Below are positions 26,645-35,083 of a stretch of DNA of 64,000 nucleotides, one piece after another. Position 1 is the first letter of the stretch, and each line of letters opens with the position of its first letter. Below the pieces are notes generated by a model. That model ran no database searches and was not told where the DNA came from. It saw nothing but the letters and a program-made list of their open reading frames with translations. Position numbers and translations under genes: made by a program. Where the stretch lies: assembly GCA_050283925.1 (NCBI GenBank), contig JBNOAI010000005.1:124001-188000 (forward strand). The letters run 5' to 3'. Source of the stretch: ZC4RG25 sp023428365. Lineage in GTDB: Bacteria; Pseudomonadota; Alphaproteobacteria; Rhizobiales; Hyphomicrobiaceae.

Positions 26645-28540
26645 TTATTGCTGACGCTCCGCCCCGATCGCGCGCAGATAAGCATCCTGGTTGATATTGA
26701 CGCCAAGCTGCTGCTGCAAGGCCGCAACGTAGCTCGCCAGAGCGTCGCCCTGCATTTGCCGGTTGATGACGGGGCGCAACTTGTCGAGTTCTTCCTTGCT
26801 CGTTGCCGGGGCCGGCGTGATCTCGGTCACACGAAAGACCAAGCGCGACTTGCCATCCTGGGTTTCCACGGAGGTGGCATTGCCCTTCGGCGTGATGAAC
26901 GCCAGTGTGATGGCTGCTTCCGGAAGTCCAGGCGCTCCGCCGATGCGCTTGAAGTTGGCGGCGGTTTCGACCTTCCCGCCGACTTCCGCCGCGAGCTTAT
27001 CCATCGCTTCACCCTGCGTCGCCCGCTCAGCGAGCTTGGCTGCGAGTTCAGCCAGCAGACGCCGCGTCTCTTGCTCGCGCCACAACGCCTTGACGTCGGC
27101 CTCCGCCTCTTCGAACGAACGCTGCTTAGTCTCGGTGATGTTGAGTACGTCGACCCAGCCGTAGCCGCCGCCGGCCAGCTCGATGGTCTCGCCTTCCGAT
27201 CCGACCGCAGTCTGGAATCCGACCGCCAGCAACCGTTGCGCGTCCGGACTGTCGAGTGCCGGCTTGCCGTCCGGTGTCTTTCCGGTGCGGTCCACGGCAG
27301 CGATCTCGATAAACGGGACGTTGAGGCTTGAAGCGATTTCCTTGAGCGGCTTACCCGCCGCGCGATTGTCGTCGATCTCATCGTGCAGCCGGTTGATCTC
27401 CGGTCCGGCCTTATCCGCCGCCAACTGATTGCGGAGCTCCTCCTTGACCTCATCGAGCGTGCGCTGTTTGCCCGGCTCGATGTCCGTGACCTTCACGATC
27501 ACGGTTGCGAAGCGGCCTTCGACAACGTCCGAGACGCCGCCTGAAGCCAGGCCAAAAGCGACCTCGGCGATTTTGGGATCGATCAGGTCGGCGCGCGTCA
27601 TCAATCCAAGCGAATAGTCCTTTTCTTCGACGCCAAACTCCTTGGCGACATCTTCGAAGCTCCGGCCCCCTGCGATGGCTGCCGCTGCCTTGTCGGCCGC
27701 AGCCTTGTCGGCGAACGCGATCTGTAGAATGCGCCTGCGCTCGGGAACTGCAAACCGTGCCTTGTCATGCTCATAGGCTGCGGCGATGTCGGCATCGCTG
27801 ATGGCGATCTGCTTCCCGACGGATTCAGCCGTCAGATTGATGATCGCCAAGTTGCGGAATTCCGGCGTCATCAAGCGCTGCTTGTTCGCCTCATAGGTTT
27901 CCTTGAGCTTGGTCTCGTCGGGCTCGGGCAGGGTGATCGCAACCGCGGGATCAATCGTGAAATGCTCCGCCGTGCGGGATTCGTCGCGGTACGTCCGCAG
28001 GATATCCAACATCGTATCGGGGACGACGACGCCACTGGCCAGCGCGCCAGTGAGTTGCTCGCGGATCTCTTCACGGCGCCGCATGTTGATGAAGCCGAGT
28101 TCCGTCACGCCGAGCTCTCGCGCTGCGTAATCCACCGCGACACGGCTGAAGTTTCCGTCAGGGCCGCGGAAGGCAGGGTCGTTTCGAATTGCCTCGGCCA
28201 CGCCGGTGTCGGAGAGAGCCAGTCCCATTTGACCAGCTCGCTGTTCGACCGCGGATGAACCGATGAGACGGGCCATCACCCGCGCATCAAGGCCCCAGGC
28301 ACGGGCTTGTTCCATCGTCGGGCGACGACCGATCTGCCGCGCGATGTATTCCATCTCAATCTGCAGGGCGCGCTGGAACTCGTCGCTGGTGATCTCCCGG
28401 TCGCCAACCTTGACCAGGGCTGCTTGGTTCGCGCCCGTGAAGACGTCGGCGATGCCCCAGACGGCGAAGCTGAGAATCAACAGACCCATCAAAATTTTCG
28501 CCACCCAGCCGGTGACGCTGCGGCGCAGGATCTCTAGCAT
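26645..28540 (-). CDS. PpiD-like membrane-anchored peptidyl-prolyl isomerase/chaperone
   Basis: 631 residues from the ATG at 28540 (MLEILRRSVTGW). A single membrane anchor at about residues 12-33 (AKILMGLLILSFAVWGIADV) is followed by a SurA-N-type chaperone domain that starts VKVGDREITSDEFQRALQ, and a parvulin domain in the middle (about 255-350) with ILQIAFADK, GGRSFEDVAKEFG and LGLMTRADLIDPKIAEVAFGL. The C-terminal half resembles PpiD, which helps secreted proteins leave the Sec translocon. It heads the trp cluster on the minus strand and is divergent from tpiA across 181 bases, the usual alphaproteobacterial order. Confidence 0.9.
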   Translation of the reverse strand: MLEILRRSVTGWVAKILMGLLILSFAVWGIADVFTGANQAALVKVGDREITSDEFQRALQIEMEYIARQIGRRPTMEQARAWGLDARVMARLIGSSAVEQRAGQMGLALSDTGVAEAIRNDPAFRGPDGNFSRVAVDYAARELGVTELGFINMRRREEIREQLTGALASGVVVPDTMLDILRTYRDESRTAEHFTIDPAVAITLPEPDETKLKETYEANKQRLMTPEFRNLAIINLTAESVGKQIAISDADIAAAYEHDKARFAVPERRRILQIAFADKAAADKAAAAIAGGRSFEDVAKEFGVEEKDYSLGLMTRADLIDPKIAEVAFGLASGGVSDVVEGRFATVIVKVTDIEPGKQRTLDEVKEELRNQLAADKAGPEINRLHDEIDDNRAAGKPLKEIASSLNVPFIEIAAVDRTGKTPDGKPALDSPDAQRLLAVGFQTAVGSEGETIELAGGGYGWVDVLNITETKQRSFEEAEADVKALWREQETRRLLAELAAKLAERATQGEAMDKLAAEVGGKVETAANFKRIGGAPGLPEAAITLAFITPKGNATSVETQDGKSRLVFRVTEITPAPATSKEELDKLRPVINRQMQGDALASYVAALQQQLGVNINQDAYLRAIGAERQQ

Positions 28541-28721
28541 CGCGCGGTCAATTCCTCGAAGTGCAACGATCCGGCACACGCTTTTGATCGAAGCGGTGCC
28601 GTTCCTGTTTCGGTTCGTTGTGATATGAAGCCCACCGCGCCCTTGAATGCAAGGCGGGATCACGTGACCATAGGGCGCGGACCTTCGGTTCTCAGCGGCA
28701 TTTTAAGCTCAGGGAGAGGCT

Positions 28722-29504
28722 ATGACCACCAGTTCAAACTCGTCAGGGGCCCTTCGGCCGCTGGTGGCCGGCAACTGGAAGATGAATGGCCTGACCAGCC
28801 AACTCGCTGAGGCCAAGGTCGTAAAAGAGGCCCTTGATGCCGGGCAGGTGCCTGAAACCGTCGACGTCCTGATTTGTCCTCCGGCAACCTTGATAGCGGA
28901 ACTCGCCCGGCTCGCAAACGGCAGCCGATTGGGCGTTGGTGGGCAGGATTGTCATTGGCAGGCGTCCGGAGCGCATACGGGGGATATTTCCGCCGAGATG
29001 CTCCGTGATGCTGGCGCAACTGCCGTCATCGTCGGGCATTCAGAGCGTCGTGCCGATCACGGCGAGACGGATGCCATTGTGAAATCCAAGGCCGAAGCCG
29101 CACATCGCGCAGGGCTGACCGCGATCGTCTGTATCGGCGAAACGCTGGGACAACGCCACGCTGGATTGACGCTGGAGATCGTAGGTCGCCAGCTCGCCCG
29201 CTCGGTGCCCGAGCAGGCGACCGCCGAGAACACGATCGTAGCCTATGAACCGGTATGGGCCATCGGAACCGGGCTGACGCCGACGGCCGCCGAGGTTGGC
29301 GACGTTCACGCCGCAATCAGGGCCGCGTTGGTGCAACGCTTTCCATCACAAGGCCGCCATATGCGCATTCTTTATGGGGGCTCGGTCAAGCCCGCGAATG
29401 CAGCGGAGCTGATGGCCGTCCCGAACGTGAACGGAGCACTGGTCGGAGGCGCAAGCCTCAAGGCCAGCGATCTGCTCGGTATTGTTGCAGGATGCAAGCC
29501 TTGA
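28722..29504 (+). CDS. tpiA: triose-phosphate isomerase
   Basis: 260 residues, start ATG at 28722 with AGGGAGAGG upstream. Catalytic residues are Lys20 in GNWKMNG, His106 in IVGHSERR and Glu176 in AYEPVWAIGTG; the phosphate loop is YGGSVKPANAAELM near the C-terminus. It interconverts dihydroxyacetone phosphate and glyceraldehyde-3-phosphate. The first 9 residues (TTSSNSSGA) are an unconserved extension. The next gene's first possible ATG lies inside its last codons, so the two are probably one transcript. Confidence 0.97.
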   Translation: MTTSSNSSGALRPLVAGNWKMNGLTSQLAEAKVVKEALDAGQVPETVDVLICPPATLIAELARLANGSRLGVGGQDCHWQASGAHTGDISAEMLRDAGATAVIVGHSERRADHGETDAIVKSKAEAAHRAGLTAIVCIGETLGQRHAGLTLEIVGRQLARSVPEQATAENTIVAYEPVWAIGTGLTPTAAEVGDVHAAIRAALVQRFPSQGRHMRILYGGSVKPANAAELMAVPNVNGALVGGASLKASDLLGIVAGCKP

Positions 29505-30070
29505 AACACGCCAGCCGAGACACCCGCTGCGAGATGCTGAGGCCGATCTGGCGGCTTGTCGGTGGGACGATTCTTCTCGGTGCGACGCTCGTAGGCGTAA
29601 CCGCAACCTCATATTCCAGGCAGCTCGACGACACCGCTTGCACCGTATTGCGAGCCGAGCAGACGAAGCTGGAGCAGACCGGCACCAGGACGGCGATGGA
29701 AAAAGGTCCGGACTGGGCCCGCACACACGCCAGCGTCGCGTTATTGAATGACATCGCCCGGCTGATCGAGGTGGATGAAAACCTGTCGTTCCGCTGTCCC
29801 CGGCCAAAACCTGTCATCCAGGCCACCGAATCAGCGGACGAGACGGAGGGGCAGGCTGACGCGAAGGCCAAGCCTAAGCCGAAGGCAAAAGAGCCGAAGG
29901 CGGCCGTTGTCGCACCGGCTGCGCCGAAACCAAAACCCGCGCCGGCGCCAAAGGCTCAGCCCAAGCCAAAAGCGAACGACGCCTATGTACCGCCGCCAAA
30001 AGCGGCACAACCCGCGGCGGTAAAACAGAATCCTGCTTCGGCCACCGCGCCTCGGCCTCAGCCAAAATGA
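29492..30070 (+). CDS. membrane-anchored Lys/Pro/Ala-rich hypothetical protein
   Basis: 192 residues from the ATG at 29492, or 178 from the ATG at 29534; neither has a clear ribosome site, and the first overlaps the tpiA stop by 13 bases. One hydrophobic segment (LVGGTILLGATLVGVTATSYS, about 23-43) looks like a signal anchor. A short helical domain with two cysteines (DDTACTVL ... LSFRCPRPKP) follows, and then a low-complexity tail of about 80 residues built from repeats such as PKPKAKEPK and PAPKAQPKPK. This is the composition of a periplasmic, cell-wall-facing protein. I do not recognise a family. It shares a transcript with tpiA. Confidence 0.6.
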   Translation: MQALKHASRDTRCEMLRPIWRLVGGTILLGATLVGVTATSYSRQLDDTACTVLRAEQTKLEQTGTRTAMEKGPDWARTHASVALLNDIARLIEVDENLSFRCPRPKPVIQATESADETEGQADAKAKPKPKAKEPKAAVVAPAAPKPKPAPAPKAQPKPKANDAYVPPPKAAQPAAVKQNPASATAPRPQPK

Positions 30071-30083
30071 TCTCGGGATCATT
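30066..30083 (+). terminator. hairpin at the stop codon of the gene ending at 30070
   Basis: AATGATC-TCGG-GATCATT is a perfect 7-bp stem with a stable-type UCGG loop and includes the TGA stop codon. No U-tract follows, so it may be a weak terminator or a 3'-end protecting structure between this gene and secG. Confidence 0.35.
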
Positions 30084-30171
30084 GCGACCACGCAGAACTG
30101 GCAACCTGCGGTGTCATGGTGTAGAAGCCCGTGTTCCCGCATTACCCCGGTCGTCTTAGAATAGGTTCACG

Positions 30172-30555
30172 ATGGTCACCGTCGTCCTTCTCATTCATCT
30201 CATGATCGCCTCGGCCCTCGTGGCCGTTGTGCTGCTGCAACGTTCCGAAGGCGGTGCCCTTGGCATCGGCGGCGGCGGTGGTGGCGCAGGCGGATTCTTG
30301 ACCGGACGCGGGACGGCCAACTTCCTGACTCGCGTGACGGCGGGCCTCGCGGCTGCCTTCTTCGTGACCAGCACCCTGCTGTCGATTTTGGCGCAGCAGG
30401 GCACATCGCCAACGTCCGTCTTCGATCAGCAGCAGCCGGCAGGCCAGACCGCTCCGGCTCAGCCCGGCCAGCAGCCGGAAGGTGCTGCTCCGCGCGGTGG
30501 TGTTCTCGACCGTCTGCAACCGGGCGGCGCTCCGGCTGTCCCGCAGACCCGCTGA
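30172..30555 (+). CDS. secG: preprotein translocase subunit SecG
   Basis: 127 residues with the two SecG membrane spans: VTVVLLIHLMIASALVAVVLLQRSEGG at the N-terminus and RVTAGLAAAFFVTSTLLSILA in the middle, joined by the glycine-rich loop GGGGGAGGFLTGRGTANFLTR typical of the family. The C-terminal third is a Gln/Pro/Ala-rich tail, common in alphaproteobacterial SecG. It is part of the SecYEG channel in the inner membrane. The order tpiA-secG-pyrG is conserved in the order. Confidence 0.95.
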   Translation: MVTVVLLIHLMIASALVAVVLLQRSEGGALGIGGGGGGAGGFLTGRGTANFLTRVTAGLAAAFFVTSTLLSILAQQGTSPTSVFDQQQPAGQTAPAQPGQQPEGAAPRGGVLDRLQPGGAPAVPQTR

Positions 30556-30684
30556 TTTTGATTTTCAACCCGGGCGTGCATGATTGCGACCGGGAGTTAT
30601 CCTTGCCTCGTGCGGCTTTGCGCGTCGTGGATGAGACGCAATAACCGCTTCGAATCGTGAAGTCTTTGTGTATTCTGCAAGCCC

Positions 30685-32313
30685 ATGCAACGGTACATCT
30701 TCATTACCGGCGGCGTGGTCTCCTCTCTCGGCAAAGGCCTCGCATCGGCGGCGCTCGGCGCGCTTCTTCAGGCTCGCGGTTATTCCGTTCGCCTGCGAAA
30801 GCTCGACCCCTACCTCAACGTCGATCCGGGCACGATGAGCCCGTATCAGCACGGAGAGGTGTTCGTCACCGATGATGGCGCAGAGACAGACCTCGACCTC
30901 GGCCATTACGAGCGCTTCACCGGCGTGCCCGCGAAGCGTTCCGACAACATCACCACTGGCCGCATCTACCAGGAAATCCTGGCGAAGGAGCGCAGGGGCG
31001 ACTATCTCGGCGCGACGGTGCAGGTCATTCCGCACGTCACGGACGCCATCAAGCAGTTCGTCACGTCCGGCAACGAGGGCATCGACTTCGTCCTGGTCGA
31101 AATCGGTGGCACGGTCGGTGATATCGAGGGCTTGCCGTTCTTCGAGGCGATCCGCCAGCTCGGCAATGAACTGCCGCGCGACTCCTCGATCTACATCCAC
31201 CTGACGCTGCTGCCGTATATTCCGAGCGCCGGCGAACTGAAGACCAAGCCGACTCAGCATTCGGTGAAAGAGCTGCGGTCGATCGGTATCCAGCCGGATA
31301 TCCTGCTGTGCCGTACGGATCGAGAAATTCCGAATTCCGAGCGACGTAAAATCGCGCTGTTCTGCAACGTGCGCGAGGAAGCCGTCATCGAAGCGCGCGA
31401 CGTCTCGTCGATCTATGACGTTCCGCTGGCCTACCATCGCAAAGGGCTCGACCGCGAAGTTCTGGCTGCGTTCGGAATGACCGATGCACCGACACCAAAC
31501 CTGGAACGCTGGGAGACGATCAGCCACGCGGTCGCCAATCCGGAAGGCAGCGTGTCCATAGCGGTCGTCGGCAAGTACACGGAACTGAAGGATGCCTACA
31601 AATCGCTGATCGAGGCGCTGTTCCACGGCGGTATCGCCAACCGCGTCAAGGTCAACATCGACTGGATCGAAAGCGAGACGTTCGAGCGCGAGGACGCTGC
31701 ACCGTTCCTGGAGCACGTGCACGGCATCCTGGTACCGGGCGGCTTTGGCGAGCGCGGTTCCGAGGGAAAAATCCAGGCCGCCCGATTCGCGCGTGAACGT
31801 AAGGTGCCCTACTTCGGTATCTGCTTCGGCATGCAGATGGCCTGCATCGAAGCGGCGCGGAACCTCGCCGGCATCGAGAATGCCAGTTCCACAGAGTTCG
31901 GCGAAACCAAGGAACCTGTCGTCGGCATGATGACGGAATGGATGCGCGGCGAGCAGTTGGAAAAGCGGATTTCCGGCGGCAACCTCGGGGGCACCATGCG
32001 GCTCGGAGCCTATGAGGCTTCGCTCGGCGGCAACACCAAGATCGCTGCGATCTACGGCGATACGAAGATTTCAGAGCGTCACCGTCATCGCTACGAAGTG
32101 AACACCCAGTATCGCGAGGCGCTCGAGGAGTCCGGGCTGCTGTTTTCCGGTATGTCACCCGACGGGCTATTGCCCGAGACGATCGAGTATCCGGATCATC
32201 CGTGGTTCATCGGCGTGCAATTCCATCCGGAATTGAAGTCGCGGCCGTTCGAACCGCATCCGCTGTTTGCGAGCTTCATCGCGGCGGCCGTGGAGCAATC
32301 GCGTCTGGTTTAG
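30685..32313 (+). CDS. pyrG: CTP synthase
   Basis: 542 residues. The N-terminal synthetase domain begins MQRYIFITGGVVSSLGKGLASAALGALLQ, with the ATP loop, and includes DPYLNVDPGTMSPYQHGEVFVTDDGAETDLDLGHYERF in pieces typical of the enzyme. The C-terminal glutaminase domain has the nucleophile Cys380 in GICFGMQ, and His514 and Glu516 in GVQFHPELKSRPFEPHPLF. It makes CTP from UTP, ATP and glutamine. Length and motifs match the E. coli enzyme throughout. Confidence 0.98.
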   Translation: MQRYIFITGGVVSSLGKGLASAALGALLQARGYSVRLRKLDPYLNVDPGTMSPYQHGEVFVTDDGAETDLDLGHYERFTGVPAKRSDNITTGRIYQEILAKERRGDYLGATVQVIPHVTDAIKQFVTSGNEGIDFVLVEIGGTVGDIEGLPFFEAIRQLGNELPRDSSIYIHLTLLPYIPSAGELKTKPTQHSVKELRSIGIQPDILLCRTDREIPNSERRKIALFCNVREEAVIEARDVSSIYDVPLAYHRKGLDREVLAAFGMTDAPTPNLERWETISHAVANPEGSVSIAVVGKYTELKDAYKSLIEALFHGGIANRVKVNIDWIESETFEREDAAPFLEHVHGILVPGGFGERGSEGKIQAARFARERKVPYFGICFGMQMACIEAARNLAGIENASSTEFGETKEPVVGMMTEWMRGEQLEKRISGGNLGGTMRLGAYEASLGGNTKIAAIYGDTKISERHRHRYEVNTQYREALEESGLLFSGMSPDGLLPETIEYPDHPWFIGVQFHPELKSRPFEPHPLFASFIAAAVEQSRLV

Positions 32314-32657
32314 GCGCCAGAGTGCTACTTTTGTAGTTGTTGCGATTCGGGCACAGACATCACGAAAGATGGCGCCTTAGACTTCACGGAAACTTGTTTT
32401 CCACAATTTCGTCACGCTAGGTTCCGCGACCTGTGGAGAAGCTGTGGATTACGCGCAGCTTGCTCGTCGAGGCCAGCGAGCATCACAGTCCCAGGCACAT
32501 GGAGCGTGAGGCTGCTGCATGTGTCTGGGAAGCCCGACCAATTTGCCGATCAACGATCCGTGGCGGATCAGGTCGGCGCGGGATCGAGGGACGATCCTAT
32601 CGGACCGGCACACGGGGGTGTCAGCCGGTTCAAGTCGGGGGGAAAGGCCGAGCGGCG
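32314..32657. other. 344-base gap between convergent genes, with three DnaA-box-like 9-mers
   Basis: The gap lies between the pyrG stop and the stop of the DUF3175 gene and has no convincing gene. A 55-base segment (32397-32451) holds TTTTCCACA at 32397-32405, TGTGGAGAA at 32432-32440 and TGTGGATTA at 32443-32451. Each differs by one base from the DnaA box TTATCCACA or its complement; the first fits the relaxed form TT(A/T)TNCACA. Nothing recognisable is seen in 32452-32657. Confidence 0.4.
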
Positions 32658-33002
32658 TCAGGTCCGTCCAAAGACCTTGCGCAGCTCGGCCTTGGCGTTT
32701 TCCAGCACCTTCCGCTGTTTCTCACCGAGGTGGCTTCCCGCGCGATTGACGTAGAACGTCAACATCGACATCGCCGACTGATAGGGCGTGCCTTTGCGAC
32801 GGGTGCTGGCCTCGGCGGAATGCTTGAGTGATCGCGCGATGGCTTTTGGATCTGATTTCGCGAAAACATCGGCCTCAAGATCGAGCGCGTCGCTGTGACG
32901 GGTGACGTCCTGAGACCACTTGCGCGGCGGGTGCCCTGACGGTTGTTCCGATTTCGTCGATTTCCTGGGCGAGGCCGGCTTCGCTTTGTCCTTCTCTGTC
33001 AT
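32658..33002 (-). CDS. DUF3175-family protein
   Basis: 114 residues. A Lys/Ser/Pro-rich N-terminal 30 residues is followed by the conserved DUF3175 core: KWSQDVTRHSDALDLEADVF, DPKAIARSLKHSAEASTRRK, and AMSMLTFYVNRAGSHLGEKQRKVLENAKAEL split over residues 75-110. The function of the family is not known to me; the composition (basic, helical, small) suggests a soluble cytoplasmic protein that might bind nucleic acid. It is a single gene, convergent with pyrG and divergent from the VOC gene at 33156. Confidence 0.8.
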   Translation of the reverse strand: MTEKDKAKPASPRKSTKSEQPSGHPPRKWSQDVTRHSDALDLEADVFAKSDPKAIARSLKHSAEASTRRKGTPYQSAMSMLTFYVNRAGSHLGEKQRKVLENAKAELRKVFGRT

Positions 33003-33155
33003 GGCAAAACCTCATGGGTTGCCGTTCATGCGGGTGAACCGGGCATCCCACGGGATCGTTCCGCATCAATTTGCGGCTCCACAGACCTGCCGTGCCGTGC
33101 CATGGTCCCCACGCACTGAAGCACGCGCGTCATGCGCCTGGAGTGGGAGAAGAGT

Positions 33156-34028
33156 ATGGCCCGCGGCTTGGACCATATCGTCATCGTCGCGCACGACCTT
33201 GACGCACTATCCGCGTTCTACCGCAGTCTTGGGTTCAAGCTTGGCGCGCGCAATACTCATCCGTGGCTGACTCAGAACCATATCGTGCAGTTTCCCGGCT
33301 GCTTCCTGGAGCTCGTCTCCACCGCCGATGGCTTTGTGAAACCCGATCCCAGCGCGCCGGAGGCAGGCTTTGCGCTCGGCGTCGCCAACTACCTGGACCG
33401 TCGTGAAGGCGCGGCGATGCTGGTGTTGGAAAGCCCGGACATCAAGGCAGACCACGCGGAATTCAAATCGCGCGGAATCGGCAAGGGCGACGTTTTCCGG
33501 TTTGGCCGGAAGGGCAAGCGGCCGGACGGCAGTGAAGTCGAGCTGGCTTTCTCCGTTTCCTTTACCGACGGGTCAAAGACAATACCCGGCCAAGGCTTCT
33601 TTGTTTGTGAGCAGCACTTTCCGGATGCGTTCTGGAATCCCGCGTTCCAGCAACACGAGAATGCCGTAACCGGCATCGACGCCATCGTCGTTCAAGCACC
33701 GCAGCCGGACGCGTGCATGGACTTTCTGCTTGCCTTCAGCGGTGCCGCAACGAGCCGTCCAATCACCGGCGGGCGCGCCATCGAGACCGGCCGAGGCCGC
33801 ATCGAGGTGATGACTGAGGCGGGGCTCAGATCAATCGTCGGCAACGGTGCTCCGGATGTCGGGCCTGGACCAGCTTTCGCCGCCGTACGGTTTGCCAGTA
33901 AGGATCTCAACGTCACGCGCGCTGCGCTTGAAAAGGGCAAGACGCCGTTCACCGAGCTGAACGGCCGGCTCGTCGTCGGCTCCGAAGCGGCGCATGGCGT
34001 CGCGCTCGTTTTCGAAGCTGTGCAGTGA
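33156..34028 (+). CDS. VOC/glyoxalase-like-domain protein
   Basis: 290 residues from the ATG at 33156 (MARGLDHIVIVAHDL), which has GGGAGAAG upstream; the frame is open from 33132. It starts with a VOC half-domain (GLDHIVIVAHDLDALSAFYRSLGFKLGARNTHPW) in which the His and the later Glu (FLELVSTADG) match metal ligands of the large glyoxalase-like family (Glyoxalase_3 type). The second half has another such unit (VTGIDAIVVQAPQPDACMDFLLAFSG ... IETGRGRIEVMT). Substrate unknown. It is 50 bases upstream of kdsA on the same strand and is probably co-transcribed with it. Confidence 0.8.
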   Translation: MARGLDHIVIVAHDLDALSAFYRSLGFKLGARNTHPWLTQNHIVQFPGCFLELVSTADGFVKPDPSAPEAGFALGVANYLDRREGAAMLVLESPDIKADHAEFKSRGIGKGDVFRFGRKGKRPDGSEVELAFSVSFTDGSKTIPGQGFFVCEQHFPDAFWNPAFQQHENAVTGIDAIVVQAPQPDACMDFLLAFSGAATSRPITGGRAIETGRGRIEVMTEAGLRSIVGNGAPDVGPGPAFAAVRFASKDLNVTRAALEKGKTPFTELNGRLVVGSEAAHGVALVFEAVQ

Positions 34029-34078
34029 GCTGCGAGGTCGCGGAACAGAGCCGCCGGGACGGGCTATAAGGTGCCGCT

Positions 34079-34939
34079 ATGAGCAAAACCGATTCTCTCA
34101 CCCCCGATACCGCCGTCACTGTTGGCTCCGTGACGTTCGGCAACGACCGACCCATCTCGGTCTTCGCCGGTCCGTGCCAGATGGAGAGCCGGGCGCACGC
34201 GTTGGAAATGGCCAGTGCGTTGAAGGAGATCTGCGCGAAACTGGGGCTGGGGCTCGTCTACAAAACGTCATTCGACAAGGCCAACCGGACCAGCCTTACT
34301 GGACGCCGCGGTATGGGCTTCGATGCGGCGCTACCGGTGTTCGCCGAGATCCGGGAGAGCCTTGGGCTGCCGTGCGTGACCGACGTGCATGAACCCGGTC
34401 AATGCGCGCCGGTGGCGGAGGTCGTCGATGTGCTGCAGATCCCGGCGTTCCTGTGCCGCCAGACCGATCTGCTGATCGCTGCCGCCAAAACCGGACGAGC
34501 GGTTAAGGTCAAGAAGGGGCAATTCCTTGCCCCATGGGACATGAAGAATGTCGTCGCCAAGATCACGGGAAGCGGGAATTCGCGCGTGCTGGTGACTGAG
34601 CGGGGAGCCAGCTTCGGTTACAACACCCTCGTCGTCGATATGCGGTCGCTCCCGATCATGGCTGAGACAGGCGCGCCGGTGATTTTCGATGCGACCCACT
34701 CCGTGCAGCAGCCGGGAGGGCAGGGGACTTCATCGGGCGGGGACCGGCGATTCGTCCCCGTTTTGGCGCGGGCCGCTGTCGCGGTCGGCGTCGCGGGCCT
34801 GTTCATCGAGACGCATGAAAATCCGGATACCGCCCCGTCCGACGGCCCGAACATGGTGCCTCTGGCGCAGTTCGAGGGGCTGATGTCGGAACTCATGGCG
34901 ATTGATCGCGTTGCGAAAAGTCAGAAGGCTTCCGTCTAG
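34079..34939 (+). CDS. kdsA: 3-deoxy-8-phosphooctulonate synthase
   Basis: 286 residues. The barrel begins with FAGPCQMESRAHALEMASAL, includes VYKTSFDKANRTSLTGRRGMGFD with the PEP and arabinose-5-phosphate residues, then LCRQTDLLIAAAKTGRAVKVKKGQFLAPWDM and FDATHSVQQPGGQGTSSGGDR near the C-terminus. It makes KDO-8-phosphate from PEP and arabinose-5-phosphate for lipid A core synthesis. A possible metal-site variant (Cys versus Asn near GPCQ) is not decisive from here. It is followed by a candidate terminator. Confidence 0.96.
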   Translation: MSKTDSLTPDTAVTVGSVTFGNDRPISVFAGPCQMESRAHALEMASALKEICAKLGLGLVYKTSFDKANRTSLTGRRGMGFDAALPVFAEIRESLGLPCVTDVHEPGQCAPVAEVVDVLQIPAFLCRQTDLLIAAAKTGRAVKVKKGQFLAPWDMKNVVAKITGSGNSRVLVTERGASFGYNTLVVDMRSLPIMAETGAPVIFDATHSVQQPGGQGTSSGGDRRFVPVLARAAVAVGVAGLFIETHENPDTAPSDGPNMVPLAQFEGLMSELMAIDRVAKSQKASV

Positions 34940-34946
34940 GCGTATT

Positions 34947-34985
34947 GCCTTCGATCCTATATTTTGTCCCGAAGGCGACACTTTT
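34947..34985 (+). terminator. candidate terminator after kdsA
   Basis: GCCTTCG (34947-34953) and CGAAGGC (34970-34976) form a perfect 7-bp stem with a 16-base loop, 8 bases after the kdsA stop; a short TTTT run follows at 34982-34985. The loop is long and the T-run is displaced by 5 bases, so this is a likely but not strong intrinsic terminator. Confidence 0.45.
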
Positions 34986-35083
34986 GTCACAACATTTGCC
35001 GCAACCGGCTGACAGGGCGAGCAGGGCTTGACGCATACTCCTGATGCCCCAATAGCTCGATCATGCTGGGGGGAATCGGGTTC

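Noticed and set aside
30565..31722. A 385-codon open frame antisense to pyrG
   Set aside because: Antisense shadow over CTP synthase; composition of a shadow frame.
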